From NCBI RefSeq assembly GCF_014203425.1, contig NZ_JACHJC010000001.1, forward strand, positions 2,604,001 to 2,668,000: DNA of 64,000 nt, given 5' to 3'. Position 1 is the stretch's first letter. Each line of letters opens with the position of its first letter. Below the pieces are notes generated by a model. The model had not been told where the DNA came from. It made no database searches and saw only the letters and a program-made list of their open reading frames with translations. This document shows, one piece after another, positions 17,825 to 26,535 of the stretch. The translations under genes were made by a program, and so were the position numbers. The stretch comes from Micromonospora echinospora. GTDB taxonomy: Bacteria > Actinomycetota > Actinomycetes > Mycobacteriales > Micromonosporaceae.

Positions 17825-19633
17825 CTAGCCGAGCGGGCCGGTCACCGCGGTCACCGTACCCCCGGGCAGGAAGCCGGACCGGCCGTGCCCGCCGTGTGCG
17901 ACCGGGCCGGGCAGCGAGACAGCTGCCGCCGCGTACATCCGGGCCGGTCCGGCGGGTGAGCCACCCTGCCAGGCCAGGTAGCCGGAGACGGTGGCGGGTT
18001 CACCGGGGAAGCGGCGGGCCAGCGCCGTGACGTACCGGGACACCGGCTCGGCGCGCGGATCGAACCGGAGCGCGAGCATCTGCCCGGTGGCGGGGCGAAG
18101 CACCCCGGCGGTGAGCAGCCAGGGGGCCAGGTAGGTGCCGAGCGCCGCGCCCGGCCCGCGCGCGGCGTCGCGGAGCGCCGCTTCCGCCGCGGCCCAGCCG
18201 GTGACCACGAGCGTCGGATGCCGTCCGGTCCCCGGGGGTACGACCCGCAGCCCGGCACGCCGCGCGGCCGCGGTGACGGCGGCGACCGCCGCGACGGAGC
18301 GGGCCGAGGAGTCGCCGACGACGGTGACGGCGCCCTCGGCCCGGGGCGCGAGGAAGGCCACGGTGGCGTCGAGGTCTTCGCGGTCGCCGGGGGAGAGGGC
18401 GTCCGCCGGGCAGTGTGACAGCGGCTGCGAGCCGCCCCGGAGCAGTGCGCCGAGGGCCGCGCTGACGCACTCCGGCCCGTCCGGGCCGCGCAGGTCGGGA
18501 CCGGCGCCGCCGGCCGCTCCGGCGTCGAGCCGGACGACGGCGTCGCGTCCCCCGTACGCGACGTGCAGCCGGCCGGGGCCGGGCGGAAGGTGCACGACGG
18601 ACCAGCCGTTCGTGGCGCCGGGCAGCCGGGTCACGGGGGAGAGCCGATCCGGCCGCAGCCCGACCGAGACGCCCTCGGCGCCGACGTGCACGAGGTTCCA
18701 GCCGGGTCGCTGCGGCACCACCATCAGCGGGATGCCCCGGTCGCCGTTGTCCACCGTGACGAGCAGCGGCGCGCCGGGGCGGCCGGGCGGCGCGGACAGC
18801 GCCACGGCGGTCGCGGTGACGGCGACGATGACGACAGCGGGCAGCACGACCGCCTGTCCGCGCAGCAACGTCCGGTCCGGCTGCCGTCGGCGTCGCAGGC
18901 CGGCGCCCAGGCCCGCCGCCCCGGCCACGGCGACCGCGAGGCAGACCCAGCGCGCCGGGCCGGCCCATCCGGGGCCTTCCGGGCCGAGGGCGCCCTGGCC
19001 GGCGCCGAGCCGCACCGCGCCGGCCGCCGCCTCGGCGGTGACGGCGGCGAGCATCCAGGGCGCGGCCCGGTGGGCGACGCGTCGCCGGGCCGACTCCGCG
19101 CCGAGCACTGTGGCGACGCCGCCCAGCAGCAACGCGGCGGCGACCCCGTGTCCGGCGGCGGCCACCGCCTCCGCGACTGTCGCCGTGGGCGGCGCCAGCA
19201 GGCCGGCACCGGCGGACACGAGCAGGGCCAGGGGTACGCCGACCGCGCGCCGCCCCGCGTACGGCAGCAGGGCGAGGCAGGCCGCCGCGAGTGCGAGCGT
19301 CCCGGCGGCGGGCGCGTCCCCGCCCAGGCCGAGGGTGAGCAGGTGCGCGACGGCGGCGGTCACCGACGCGGCGGTCAGGTGGCGTGGCGCCGGGGCGCCG
19401 AGTGGTCGCAGCAGCACCAGCCCGGCCGCGGTGGCCGTCGCGGCGAGTGCGAGCAGGCCGGCGAACGCGGTCGCGGCCGGCGCGACGCCGCCGCCGTCCG
19501 CGGCGTGGGCCGGCGCCGCCGCGAGCAGCGTGGCCGCCACTGCGGCGAGGGCCGCGCCGGCAAGCCGTCCGGCCGCGCGGGGCACGCCCCGGCGACAGTC
19601 GGCGGTACGCGGTGTCGTGGTGCGGTCGGGCAC
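17825..19633 (-). CDS. Polytopic membrane protein with large extracytoplasmic domain (function unknown)
   Basis: A 602-residue protein starting at GTG 19633. A signal-like first helix ending AAPAHA is followed by about seven more hydrophobic segments (50-285). A beta-rich domain of about 80 residues (LLVTVDNGDRGIPLMVVPQ, then RPGWNLVHV) recalls the YtkA/CopD-associated domains. The C-terminal part (about 410-560) resembles a periplasmic-binding fold (VTVVGDSSARSV, HPTLVVTGWA). I cannot name its function. It lies 17 bases downstream of the DUF899 gene on the same strand, at the likely left border of the biosynthetic cluster, and may belong to it. Confidence 0.65.
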   Translation of the reverse strand: MPDRTTTPRTADCRRGVPRAAGRLAGAALAAVAATLLAAAPAHAADGGGVAPAATAFAGLLALAATATAAGLVLLRPLGAPAPRHLTAASVTAAVAHLLTLGLGGDAPAAGTLALAAACLALLPYAGRRAVGVPLALLVSAGAGLLAPPTATVAEAVAAAGHGVAAALLLGGVATVLGAESARRRVAHRAAPWMLAAVTAEAAAGAVRLGAGQGALGPEGPGWAGPARWVCLAVAVAGAAGLGAGLRRRRQPDRTLLRGQAVVLPAVVIVAVTATAVALSAPPGRPGAPLLVTVDNGDRGIPLMVVPQRPGWNLVHVGAEGVSVGLRPDRLSPVTRLPGATNGWSVVHLPPGPGRLHVAYGGRDAVVRLDAGAAGGAGPDLRGPDGPECVSAALGALLRGGSQPLSHCPADALSPGDREDLDATVAFLAPRAEGAVTVVGDSSARSVAAVAAVTAAARRAGLRVVPPGTGRHPTLVVTGWAAAEAALRDAARGPGAALGTYLAPWLLTAGVLRPATGQMLALRFDPRAEPVSRYVTALARRFPGEPATVSGYLAWQGGSPAGPARMYAAAAVSLPGPVAHGGHGRSGFLPGGTVTAVTGPLG

Positions 19634-19650
19634 TCGTGGCTCCTCGGCTG

Positions 19651-20379
19651 TCACACGGGTCGATCGGCCGGGGCGGCCACCCGGGGATACGTGTTTGCGG
19701 CGTACCAGTCGCCGCGACCCTGCGGCAGCAGGTCGAGCACGTTCCACACCGGGGAGAGCAGGTCGATGCCGCGCTCGGCGCCGTCGACGAAGTTGGCCGG
19801 CTGGCTGTAGAAGTGCCGGACACCGTCGCCGGCACGGATCAGCACGCTGACCATCGGGCGCTGGTCGCCGTTCGGGTGCTCGGCGCGCAGGTCGGCGTTG
19901 AAGTCGGTGCCGTGGCTGGAGAGCAGCCGCAGGCCGTCCCAGCCGCGCCGGGCGCCCCAGGCGCGCAGCTTCGCCGCCGGGGCCTTGCCGACCACCACGA
20001 ACGCGGCGTGCTGCTGGATGTGGTGCGCGACGCCGTGGAACCCGTCCACCCACAGCGAGCACATCGGGCAGGCGGCGTCGGCCTCCGGGTGGAACATCAG
20101 ATGGTAGACGACGAGCGTGCGGTGCGCGCCGAAGAGCGCGGAGAGCCGGACGGGACGCAGCGGGCCGGGCGCGGTCAGGTCGGCCGGTCCCTCGGTGAGC
20201 GCGACGTCGGCCACCGGCGCGCCGGGTGGCAGCTCCCGCCGGGCGGCGGCGACCCGCTCGACCTCGTCACGCAGGCGGCGTTCCGCCTCGGCCAGGCGCA
20301 GCCGCGCCGCCACGTACCCGGCGTCGGCGCCGTCCGGCCACATCGGTAGCGGCGGCGGTCCGGTCCCGTCGTCGGTCAT
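19651..20379 (-). CDS. DUF899 family thioredoxin-like protein
   Basis: A 242-residue protein with the DUF899 pattern: HRTLVVYHLMFHPEADAACPMCSLW with a CPMC pair near residue 100, DGFHGVAHHIQQHAAFVVVG, and a closing YSQPANFVDGAERGIDLL segment. The fold is thioredoxin-like and the reaction is not established. The ATG at 20379 is close to the divergent start of the sugar 2,3-dehydratase gene. It is probably co-transcribed with the membrane protein gene downstream. Confidence 0.8.
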   Translation of the reverse strand: MTDDGTGPPPLPMWPDGADAGYVAARLRLAEAERRLRDEVERVAAARRELPPGAPVADVALTEGPADLTAPGPLRPVRLSALFGAHRTLVVYHLMFHPEADAACPMCSLWVDGFHGVAHHIQQHAAFVVVGKAPAAKLRAWGARRGWDGLRLLSSHGTDFNADLRAEHPNGDQRPMVSVLIRAGDGVRHFYSQPANFVDGAERGIDLLSPVWNVLDLLPQGRGDWYAANTYPRVAAPADRPV

Positions 20380-20421
20380 TCTCGTCGTCCTTCCTCGACC
20401 CGCGCCAACGCCGGTCATTCG

Positions 20422-20434
20422 CTATAGAATATAG
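20422..20434. promoter_or_regulatory. AT-rich inverted repeat between DUF899 and sugar dehydratase genes
   Basis: CTATA-GAA-TATAG is a perfect inverted repeat in a 93-base divergent region and stands out in the GC-rich surroundings. It contains TAGAAT, a possible -10 for the plus strand, and TATAGC when read on the minus strand. It could be a promoter, an operator, or both. Confidence 0.4.
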
Positions 20435-20472
20435 AAGTGATTAACGGGTAGGCGTCGACGAAGGGGGTATGC

Positions 20473-21876
20473 GTGACGGAGACGACCGCGCCAACATGGC
20501 TGCCGCAGCACGACCCGCTCGCCACTGCCGACCCCGACGCCGACATCCACGAGTGGCTCGCCGGGTGGCGCCGCCGGGCCGGGATGCGCGTGGACGTGGT
20601 GCCCCTGGCCGGCCTGCGCGGCTGGCGCCAGGACGCCGACACCGGAGTCCTGGCCCACGGCAGCGGCCGGTTCTTCCGGGTGGAAGGGCTTTCCGTCGAG
20701 GTGCCGGGCGCGGCCGTGCCCCGCTGGGACCAGCCGGTGCTGCACCAGCCGGAAGTGGGCATCCTCGGTCTGCTCGCCCGCCGCGACGGCGACACGCTGC
20801 GGGTGCTGGTGCAGGCCAAGGCCGAGCCCGGCAACCAGGACGGCCACCAGATCGCGCCCACCGTCCAGGCCACCCGGAGCAACTGGACCGGTGTGCACGG
20901 CGGCCGCCCGGTGCCGTTCCTGCACCACTTCCGCGACCCGGACCCGCGCCGGGTGCTCGTGGACGTCCGCCAGTCCGAGCACGGGTCCTGGTTCCTGCGC
21001 AAACGCAACCGCAACATGGTGGTCCTCACCGACGAGGACATCGTGCCGCCGCCCGGGTTCCGCTGGCTCAGCCTCGCCCAGCTGCACCGGCTCCTCCGCC
21101 ACGACGACCTGGTCAACATGGACACCCGTACCGTGCTCTCATGCCTGCCGACGGAGCTGACGGCCCGGGCGGCCGGCCCGGCACAGGACGCCTTCACGGC
21201 CGCGCTGCGCCGCTCCTGCCGGCCCGGTACGGGCAGCCGGCACCGCACCGGCGAGCTGCTGCACTGGATCACCGACGTCCGCAGCCGGACCGAGGTGGGC
21301 GCCGACCGGACGGCGCTGCGCGGACGGGCGGCGTGGCATCTCGGCGAGGTCTCCCTGCGTCACGACAGCGGACTGTTCTTCGAGGTCATCGGCGTGGACG
21401 TGGACGCCGAGGGGCGCGAGGTGGCGAGCTGGTCGCAGCCGATGCTGCGGCCCTGCGGCCAGGGGGTGGTGGCGTTCCTGGCCACCCGCCTCGACGGAGT
21501 GCTGCACGTGCTGGCGCACGCCCGGGTCGAGGCGGGCTTCGTCGACGTGGTGGAGCTGGCGCCGACGGTCCAGTGCACGCCCGCCACGCTCGACTACCTG
21601 CCCGCCGCGGCGCGTCCGCCCTTCCTGGACCAGGTGCTGGGCGCGCCGCCGGAGCGGGTCCGGTTCCGGGCGGTCCTCTCCGAGGAGGGCGGACGGCTCT
21701 ACCGTGCCCGCAGCAGCTATCTCGTGGTGGAGACCGACGACGCCGACCTGGAGAGCGACCAGTACCGCTGGGTGACCCTGCACCAGGTCTCGGAACTGCT
21801 GCGGCACAGCAACTACGTGAACGTCTCGGCCCGCAGCCTGATCGCCTGCCTGCGCGGGCTGCTGGACGCCGCCTGA
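20473..21876 (+). CDS. NDP-hexose 2,3-dehydratase (TylX3/EvaA type)
   Basis: A 467-residue protein made of two related halves, as in this family: FFRVEGLSVEVPGAAVPRWD and FFEVIGVDVDAEGREVASWS are equivalent segments, as are HQIAPTVQATRSNW and VELAPTVQCTPATL. It removes water from NDP-4-keto-6-deoxyglucose to start C-2 deoxygenation. GTG 20473 was chosen, with AAGGGGG upstream. It is the first deoxysugar gene met from the left. The matching amination, methylation and reduction genes lie at 25303-28267 and 31771. A strong terminator follows at once. Confidence 0.9.
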   Translation: MTETTAPTWLPQHDPLATADPDADIHEWLAGWRRRAGMRVDVVPLAGLRGWRQDADTGVLAHGSGRFFRVEGLSVEVPGAAVPRWDQPVLHQPEVGILGLLARRDGDTLRVLVQAKAEPGNQDGHQIAPTVQATRSNWTGVHGGRPVPFLHHFRDPDPRRVLVDVRQSEHGSWFLRKRNRNMVVLTDEDIVPPPGFRWLSLAQLHRLLRHDDLVNMDTRTVLSCLPTELTARAAGPAQDAFTAALRRSCRPGTGSRHRTGELLHWITDVRSRTEVGADRTALRGRAAWHLGEVSLRHDSGLFFEVIGVDVDAEGREVASWSQPMLRPCGQGVVAFLATRLDGVLHVLAHARVEAGFVDVVELAPTVQCTPATLDYLPAAARPPFLDQVLGAPPERVRFRAVLSEEGGRLYRARSSYLVVETDDADLESDQYRWVTLHQVSELLRHSNYVNVSARSLIACLRGLLDAA

Positions 21877-21909
21877 GCGGGCGGACCGGGCCGCTCCCGG
21901 TCCGCCCGC
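21877..21909. terminator. Bidirectional hairpin terminator
   Basis: A perfect 14-bp stem (21877-21890 with 21896-21909) with a five-base loop starts directly after the dehydratase stop codon and lies before the end of the convergent SRPBCC gene. It lacks a U tract, as is usual in actinomycetes. Confidence 0.75.
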
Positions 21910-21920
21910 CGCCACGGCGG

Positions 21921-22397
21921 TCAGTCGCCGAAGCCGGCCGGGTGGGCGTCGCCCACCGCGTTGAGCAGCACACCCTGCTCCAGCAGCGCCTTGCAGGCGC
22001 AGAGCACCATGGTGAAGCCGCCCATGGAGTCGATCGCCTTCCCCACGGCCTGGTCGGCGGTGCCGGTGAAGCCGGTCTCGGTGATCCGGACCAGCGTCGT
22101 GTCACCCTCGCCCGGCAGGAACCGCCATTCGAGCTGGGTGGGGGACTCCGGGTCCCACTCGGCCAGGATGCGGCTGTTCTCCTCGACGTCCTTGACGGTC
22201 ACCACCGTGGAGACGCCGTACATCTCCCAGTCCCAGGTGACTGTGGCGCCGGGCTCGAGCCGGCCGCTGCTCCTGGTGAACCAGAACTTCGTGGTCACCG
22301 CCGGGTCCGCGAACGCCTGGAAGACCTCGGCGACGGGCTTGCGGATGAGCATCTGCGCGGTGACGGCAGGCGGTTGGGTCAAACGGTCGCTGTCCAC
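21921..22397 (-). CDS. SRPBCC/AHSA1-like protein, candidate CalC-type enediyne resistance protein
   Basis: A 158-residue single-domain protein with the SRPBCC (START/Bet v1-like) fold of the AHSA1 group: IRKPVAEVFQAFADPAVTTK, FWFTRSSGRLEPGATVTWDW, a VEENSRILAEWD strand, TTLVRITETGF and a long C-terminal helix with two Cys. CalC, the self-sacrifice resistance protein of calicheamicin producers, has this fold. Similar proteins are also common housekeeping genes. Its place behind an antibiotic-type ABC exporter in an enediyne cluster makes the resistance role plausible but unproven. It starts at GTG 22397, 55 bases after the permease gene. Confidence 0.7.
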   Translation of the reverse strand: MDSDRLTQPPAVTAQMLIRKPVAEVFQAFADPAVTTKFWFTRSSGRLEPGATVTWDWEMYGVSTVVTVKDVEENSRILAEWDPESPTQLEWRFLPGEGDTTLVRITETGFTGTADQAVGKAIDSMGGFTMVLCACKALLEQGVLLNAVGDAHPAGFGD

Positions 22398-22452
22398 GGG
22401 TCAGCCGTGTTCCCTTCTCGTGTCATCGGCACTGCGTACAAACGGTGGCGGG

Positions 22453-23277
22453 TCAGGCCCGCCGGCGGTAAAGGAACATGGAGAGCGGCGCGAAGACGGC
22501 CACCAGCGCCGCGCAGCCGGCCAGCGCCGCGCCGACCTCACCGGCGGTCGCCGTGCCGTGGGCCAGACCGCGCGCGGCGGTGATGGTCAACGCGAACGGG
22601 TTCAGACCGACCACCGCCTGCAGCCAGCCGGGCAGCGTCTCCTGCGGCACGAAGAAGTTGCTGACGAACGACACCGGGAAGACGATCGCCTGGCAGGCGC
22701 TCAGCGCGGCGGTCGGTGACTTCAGGGCGAGCCCGAAGACCACGTACACCCAGGAGAAGGAGAAGACGAACACCAGGGTGATCAGGATCGTGGCGAGGAC
22801 GCCGAGCACGCCGCCGTCGGGCCGGAAACCGACCGCGAGCCCGACCGCCACGGCGACCGCGCAGCCGACGACGTAGAGCACGTTGTTGCCGAGCAGCGTG
22901 CCGACGATCGCGGCGGGACGCCAGATGGCGAGCGCGCGGAAGCGGTCGGTCACCTCCCGGGAGTTGTCCAGGTTGACCACCGCGCCGATCCGCATGCTGA
23001 TCATGATCCCGGTGAACACCACGATGCCGGGGATGTAGAACTGCATGTAGCTCGACGTCGAACCGGCCAGGGCGCCGCCGAACAGGAAGCCGAAGACGAG
23101 CGTGAACATGATCGGCACGCCGAGCGCCTCGAGGATCTGCGTCGGGTCACGGCGTACCTTCTGCACCGCCCGCCACGCGAAGGTGAGCGTGGACGACAAC
23201 GCGCCGGGACGCGCCGGCCGCGCCGCGGCCAGCGCGGACACCCCACGGCCGGTGCCGGCCTCCACCACGCTGCTCAC
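22453..23277 (-). CDS. ABC-2 type transporter permease (DrrB-like)
   Basis: A 274-residue protein with six hydrophobic segments and the ABC-2 pattern ([65 protein letters not shown]). It starts at GTG 23277, overlapping the ATPase stop as GTGA. With the ATPase it would export an antibiotic. In this setting that is likely the enediyne or an intermediate, giving self-protection. Confidence 0.9.
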   Translation of the reverse strand: MSSVVEAGTGRGVSALAAARPARPGALSSTLTFAWRAVQKVRRDPTQILEALGVPIMFTLVFGFLFGGALAGSTSSYMQFYIPGIVVFTGIMISMRIGAVVNLDNSREVTDRFRALAIWRPAAIVGTLLGNNVLYVVGCAVAVAVGLAVGFRPDGGVLGVLATILITLVFVFSFSWVYVVFGLALKSPTAALSACQAIVFPVSFVSNFFVPQETLPGWLQAVVGLNPFALTITAARGLAHGTATAGEVGAALAGCAALVAVFAPLSMFLYRRRA

Positions 23278-24278
23278 GCCGCCTCCTCGGTCTCGGTCCG
23301 CGTGCCGTCCGCCCGGTGCCCGGTGAGGGCGAGGAACACCTGGTCCAGGGTGGCGTGGCCGAAGGCGTACTCGGCCAGCCCGACGCCGGCCCCGGTGAGG
23401 GCGGCCAGCGCCCGGGTGGCCTCCTCCTCGGCCGGCACCTGCGCGGTCAGCTCCAGCGGGTCGGCGCCGGCGTGCACCGAGGCGCCCAGCGCCTCGGCCA
23501 GCATCCGCTCGGCCGTCTCCCGCGCCCCGGCGTCGCGCAACCGCACCCGCAGCACGCTCGAACCGACCGACCGCTTCAGCTCCACCGGCGTGCCCTCGGC
23601 GATGACCCGGCCGTGGTCGACGACCGCGATCCGGTCGGCGAGCTGGTCGGCCTCGTCGAGGTACTGCGTGGTGAGCAGCACGGTGGCGCCCTCGCCGACC
23701 ATGCCCCGGACGAGTTCCCACACCTGGTTTCGGCTGTGCGGGTCCAGCCCGGTCGTCGGCTCGTCGAGGAACATCAGGTCGGGCGTCACGACCATGCTGC
23801 TGGCGATGTCGAGCCGCCGGCGCATGCCGCCGGAGTAGGTCCGGACCAGCCGGCCGGCGGCCTCCTCCAGGTCGAACGTGGCGAGCAACTCCTCGGCGCG
23901 GCGGCGTGCCGCGCCCCAGGAGAAGCCGCGCAGCCGGGAGAGCAGGACGAGGTTGTCCAGGCCGGACAGTTCCTCGTCGACCGACGAGTACTGCCCGGTC
24001 AGCCCGATCCGGTCGCGGATCGCCCCGGCCTCGCGCACCACGTCGTGGCCGAGCACGCGGACCTCGCCGCTGTCGGGCGGGACGAGCGTGGCGAGGGTGC
24101 GGACGATCGTCGTCTTGCCGGCGCCGTTGGGACCGAGCACCCCGAACACGCTTCCGGCCGACACGCGCAGGTCGACTCCGTCGAGCGCGCGCACCTCACC
24201 GTAGGATTTGCGCAATCGGGTGACCTCGATGGCGGGACTGTCGGTCTGCTGTGCGGACAAGCCAGCCGTACGCGACAT
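23274..24278 (-). CDS. ABC transporter ATP-binding protein (DrrA-like)
   Basis: A 334-residue ATPase with Walker [10 protein letters not shown], signature [15 protein letters not shown], Walker [14 protein letters not shown] and the extended C-terminal domain of the DrrA drug-resistance family. In-frame starts exist at 24293 (ATG) and 24278 (ATG). A promoter-like pair (24317-24322 and 24294-24299) would begin transcription near 24287, so I prefer 24278, on a leaderless or nearly leaderless message. It is coupled to the permease gene by GTGA overlap. Confidence 0.9.
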   Translation of the reverse strand: MSRTAGLSAQQTDSPAIEVTRLRKSYGEVRALDGVDLRVSAGSVFGVLGPNGAGKTTIVRTLATLVPPDSGEVRVLGHDVVREAGAIRDRIGLTGQYSSVDEELSGLDNLVLLSRLRGFSWGAARRRAEELLATFDLEEAAGRLVRTYSGGMRRRLDIASSMVVTPDLMFLDEPTTGLDPHSRNQVWELVRGMVGEGATVLLTTQYLDEADQLADRIAVVDHGRVIAEGTPVELKRSVGSSVLRVRLRDAGARETAERMLAEALGASVHAGADPLELTAQVPAEEEATRALAALTGAGVGLAEYAFGHATLDQVFLALTGHRADGTRTETEEAA

Positions 24279-24293
24279 TGTGTTCACAAACAT

Positions 24294-24322
24294 ATAGTAG
24301 CAGGACGTTTCGCTCCGGTCAC
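24294..24322 (-). promoter_or_regulatory. Putative promoter of the ABC exporter operon
   Basis: On the minus strand GTGACC (24322-24317) and TACTAT (24299-24294) are separated by 17 bases. The expected transcription start falls within the first codons of the longest ATPase reading, implying a leaderless transcript. Confidence 0.45.
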
Positions 24323-24369
24323 GCCCTTGATCCGCGCGTCGCGCGTTCCTTTGCCACGTGATCCTCGCA

Positions 24370-24399
24370 TGGACACTCGCCGGTCGATAGCTATAGCAT
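24370..24399 (+). promoter_or_regulatory. Putative promoter of the methyltransferase-sugar gene operon
   Basis: TGGACA (24370-24375), an 18-base spacer and TAGCAT (24394-24399) lie 39 bases before the GTG start at 24438. The TnGACA-N18-TAGnnT layout matches the putative promoters at 53132-53161 and 55456-55485. Confidence 0.5.
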
Positions 24400-24437
24400 T
24401 CTCAAGCAGCAAGTTGCCGCGAGAGTGAGGAGCGGAC

Positions 24438-25262
24438 GTGTCCACACGCGAGCTGACCGACATCGACGAGGTGGCGGAGATCTACGACGACGGCGCCTGG
24501 GCCGTCGAGGTGCTCGGCGGGAACATCCACTTCGGATGGTGGGAGGACGACGACGACCGCACACCATTCCTGGAGGCCATCAACCGGTTCACCGACATCG
24601 TCGGCGATCGGCTCGCGCTGCGTCCGGGCGAGCGGCTGCTCGACGTCGGATGCGGCGCCGGTGAGCCGGCGATCCGGCTCGGCCAGCGCAGCGACGCCGA
24701 CATCACCGGCATCACCAACAGCACTGAGCACCTCAAGCGGGCCCGGGAACGGGTGAACGAGTCCGGGCTGCGCGGCCAGGTCCGCTTCGAGCTGGGCGAC
24801 GCCGCCGCGCTGAGCTACCCGGACGCCTCCTTCGACAAGGTGCTCGCCTTCGAGTCCCTGGTGCACGCGCAGGACCGCCGGCAGTGGCTCGCCGAGATCC
24901 GCCGCGTGCTCAAGCCGGGCGGCCGGCTCGTGCTCACCGACCTCGCCGAGGACGCCCCGCTCACCGAGCGGGACCGGCAGATCCTCACCGACTTCACACT
25001 CGCCCCGCCCGGCCCGCCGATGGCCGCGTTCGACCTGGTCCGCGACGCCGGCTTCGTGGTGGACGAGTTTCTCAGCTGCGGCGACAAGATCAGCCGCTCG
25101 TTCCCCGCGTACCACGAGCGGGTGCAGCAGCGGCGCGAGACGCTCGCCGCCGCGCACGGGGCTGAGAAGATCGACGCCTTCCTCGCCGAGATGCCGGCCG
25201 TGCTCGACGTCCTGCGCACCAAGGTCGGCTGCGTCGTCATCGCCGCTCACAAGCCGCGCTGA
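24438..25262 (+). CDS. SAM-dependent methyltransferase (RebM-like O-methyltransferase)
   Basis: A 274-residue class I methyltransferase with the SAM motif LLDVGCGAGEPAIRL near residue 70, ITGITNSTEHLKRARERV as motif II and VLKPGGRLVLTDL near 160. The overall pattern (YDDGAWAVEVLGGNIHFGWW start) is that of small-molecule O-methyltransferases acting on deoxysugars or aglycones, such as RebM. It opens the sugar-gene run, so methylation of a sugar hydroxyl is one option and an aglycone hydroxyl another. The GTG start has GAGGAGC upstream. Confidence 0.85.
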   Translation: MSTRELTDIDEVAEIYDDGAWAVEVLGGNIHFGWWEDDDDRTPFLEAINRFTDIVGDRLALRPGERLLDVGCGAGEPAIRLGQRSDADITGITNSTEHLKRARERVNESGLRGQVRFELGDAAALSYPDASFDKVLAFESLVHAQDRRQWLAEIRRVLKPGGRLVLTDLAEDAPLTERDRQILTDFTLAPPGPPMAAFDLVRDAGFVVDEFLSCGDKISRSFPAYHERVQQRRETLAAAHGAEKIDAFLAEMPAVLDVLRTKVGCVVIAAHKPR

Positions 25263-25302
25263 ACCGGCCGGCGGCGCACCGGTGTCCGAAGGAAACAGGC
25301 AC

Positions 25303-26535
25303 ATGACCGCCCTCGCCGTCAGCGGCTGCCGGATCTGCGGCGGCCCGGTGACCGAGGTGCTCGACCTCGGCCGGCAGCCCCTCTCCGACGCGTTCCTCCG
25401 CCCGGCCGACCTCGCCGGCGAGTTCTTCTACCGCCTCGCGCTGGGCCGGTGCGCCGACTGCACGATGGTCCAGCTCGTCGAGGAGGTGCCCCGCGAGCGG
25501 ATGTTCCACCACGACTACCCGTACCGCTCGTCGCTGTCGTCGGTGATGCGCGCGCACTTCACCGGCACCGGCCGGGAACTGCTCGCCACCGAACTGACCC
25601 GGCCCGGCGCGTTCTGCGTCGAGCTGGGCTGCAACGACGGGGCGATGCTGCGGACCGTGGCGCAGGCCGGCGTACGCCACCTCGGCTTCGAACCGTCCGC
25701 CGGGGTGGCCGAGCTGGCCCGCCGGCAGGGCGTACGGGTACGCACCGACTTCTTCGAGGAGAAGACCGCCGCCGACGTGCTCGTCACCGACGGGCCGGCG
25801 GACGTCATCTACGCCGCCAACACGATCTGCCACCTGCCCTACCTGGACTCGGTGCTGCGCGGGGCGCGGCTGCTGCTCGCCCCCGGCGGCGTCCTCGTCT
25901 TCGAGGACCCGTACCTCGACGACATCCTCGCCCGGACCGCCTTCGACCAGATCTACGACGAGCACTTCTACTACTTCACCGCCCACTCGGTACGCGCCGC
26001 CGCGGCCCGCTTCGGGCTGGAACTCGTGGACGTACGCCGGCTACCAGTGCACGGGGGCGAGGTGCGCTACACGCTCGCCCACGCCGGGGCGCGTACCCCG
26101 TCCCCGGCCGTCGCCGACCTGCTGCGTCAGGAACGGGAGCGCGGGGTGACCGGGGTGGAGGCGCTGCGCCGGTTCGCCGCCGACGTCGCGCGTAACCGGG
26201 CGGAGCTGGTCGCGCTGCTGCGCTCACTGAAGGAGGAGGGCCGCACCGTCGCCGCCTACGGGGCCACCGCGAAGAGCGCCACCGTCACCAACTACTGCGG
26301 GCTCGGACCGGAGCTGATCTCGTACGTCTGCGACACCACCCCGGCCAAGCAGGGCCGGCTGACCCCGGGCGCGCACATCCCGGTCCGCCCGCCGGCCGCC
26401 TTCGCCGACCCGTACCCGGACTACGCGGTCCTCTTCGCCTGGAACCACGCCGAGGAGATCATGGCGAAGGAGACCGGCTTCCGGGCCGCCGGAGGCCGGT
26501 GGATCCACTACGTGCCCACCGTGCGCGTACGGTGA
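25303..26535 (+). CDS. NDP-deoxysugar C-methyltransferase (EvaC/TylCIII type)
   Basis: A 410-residue protein with the family's three parts. The N-terminal zinc site uses Cys9, Cys12, Cys50 and Cys53. The SAM domain has VELGCNDGAMLR (107-118) and a GGVLVFEDPYLDD block. The C-terminal domain contains AAYGATAKSATVTNYCGL. These enzymes methylate C-3 of an NDP-4-keto sugar. EvaC of the vancosamine pathway acts on the 3-amino intermediate, which fits the 3-aminotransferase at 31771. ATG 25303 has GAAGGAAA in front and is preferred to GTG 25282. The stop overlaps the next start (GTGA). Confidence 0.9.
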   Translation: MTALAVSGCRICGGPVTEVLDLGRQPLSDAFLRPADLAGEFFYRLALGRCADCTMVQLVEEVPRERMFHHDYPYRSSLSSVMRAHFTGTGRELLATELTRPGAFCVELGCNDGAMLRTVAQAGVRHLGFEPSAGVAELARRQGVRVRTDFFEEKTAADVLVTDGPADVIYAANTICHLPYLDSVLRGARLLLAPGGVLVFEDPYLDDILARTAFDQIYDEHFYYFTAHSVRAAAARFGLELVDVRRLPVHGGEVRYTLAHAGARTPSPAVADLLRQERERGVTGVEALRRFAADVARNRAELVALLRSLKEEGRTVAAYGATAKSATVTNYCGLGPELISYVCDTTPAKQGRLTPGAHIPVRPPAAFADPYPDYAVLFAWNHAEEIMAKETGFRAAGGRWIHYVPTVRVR

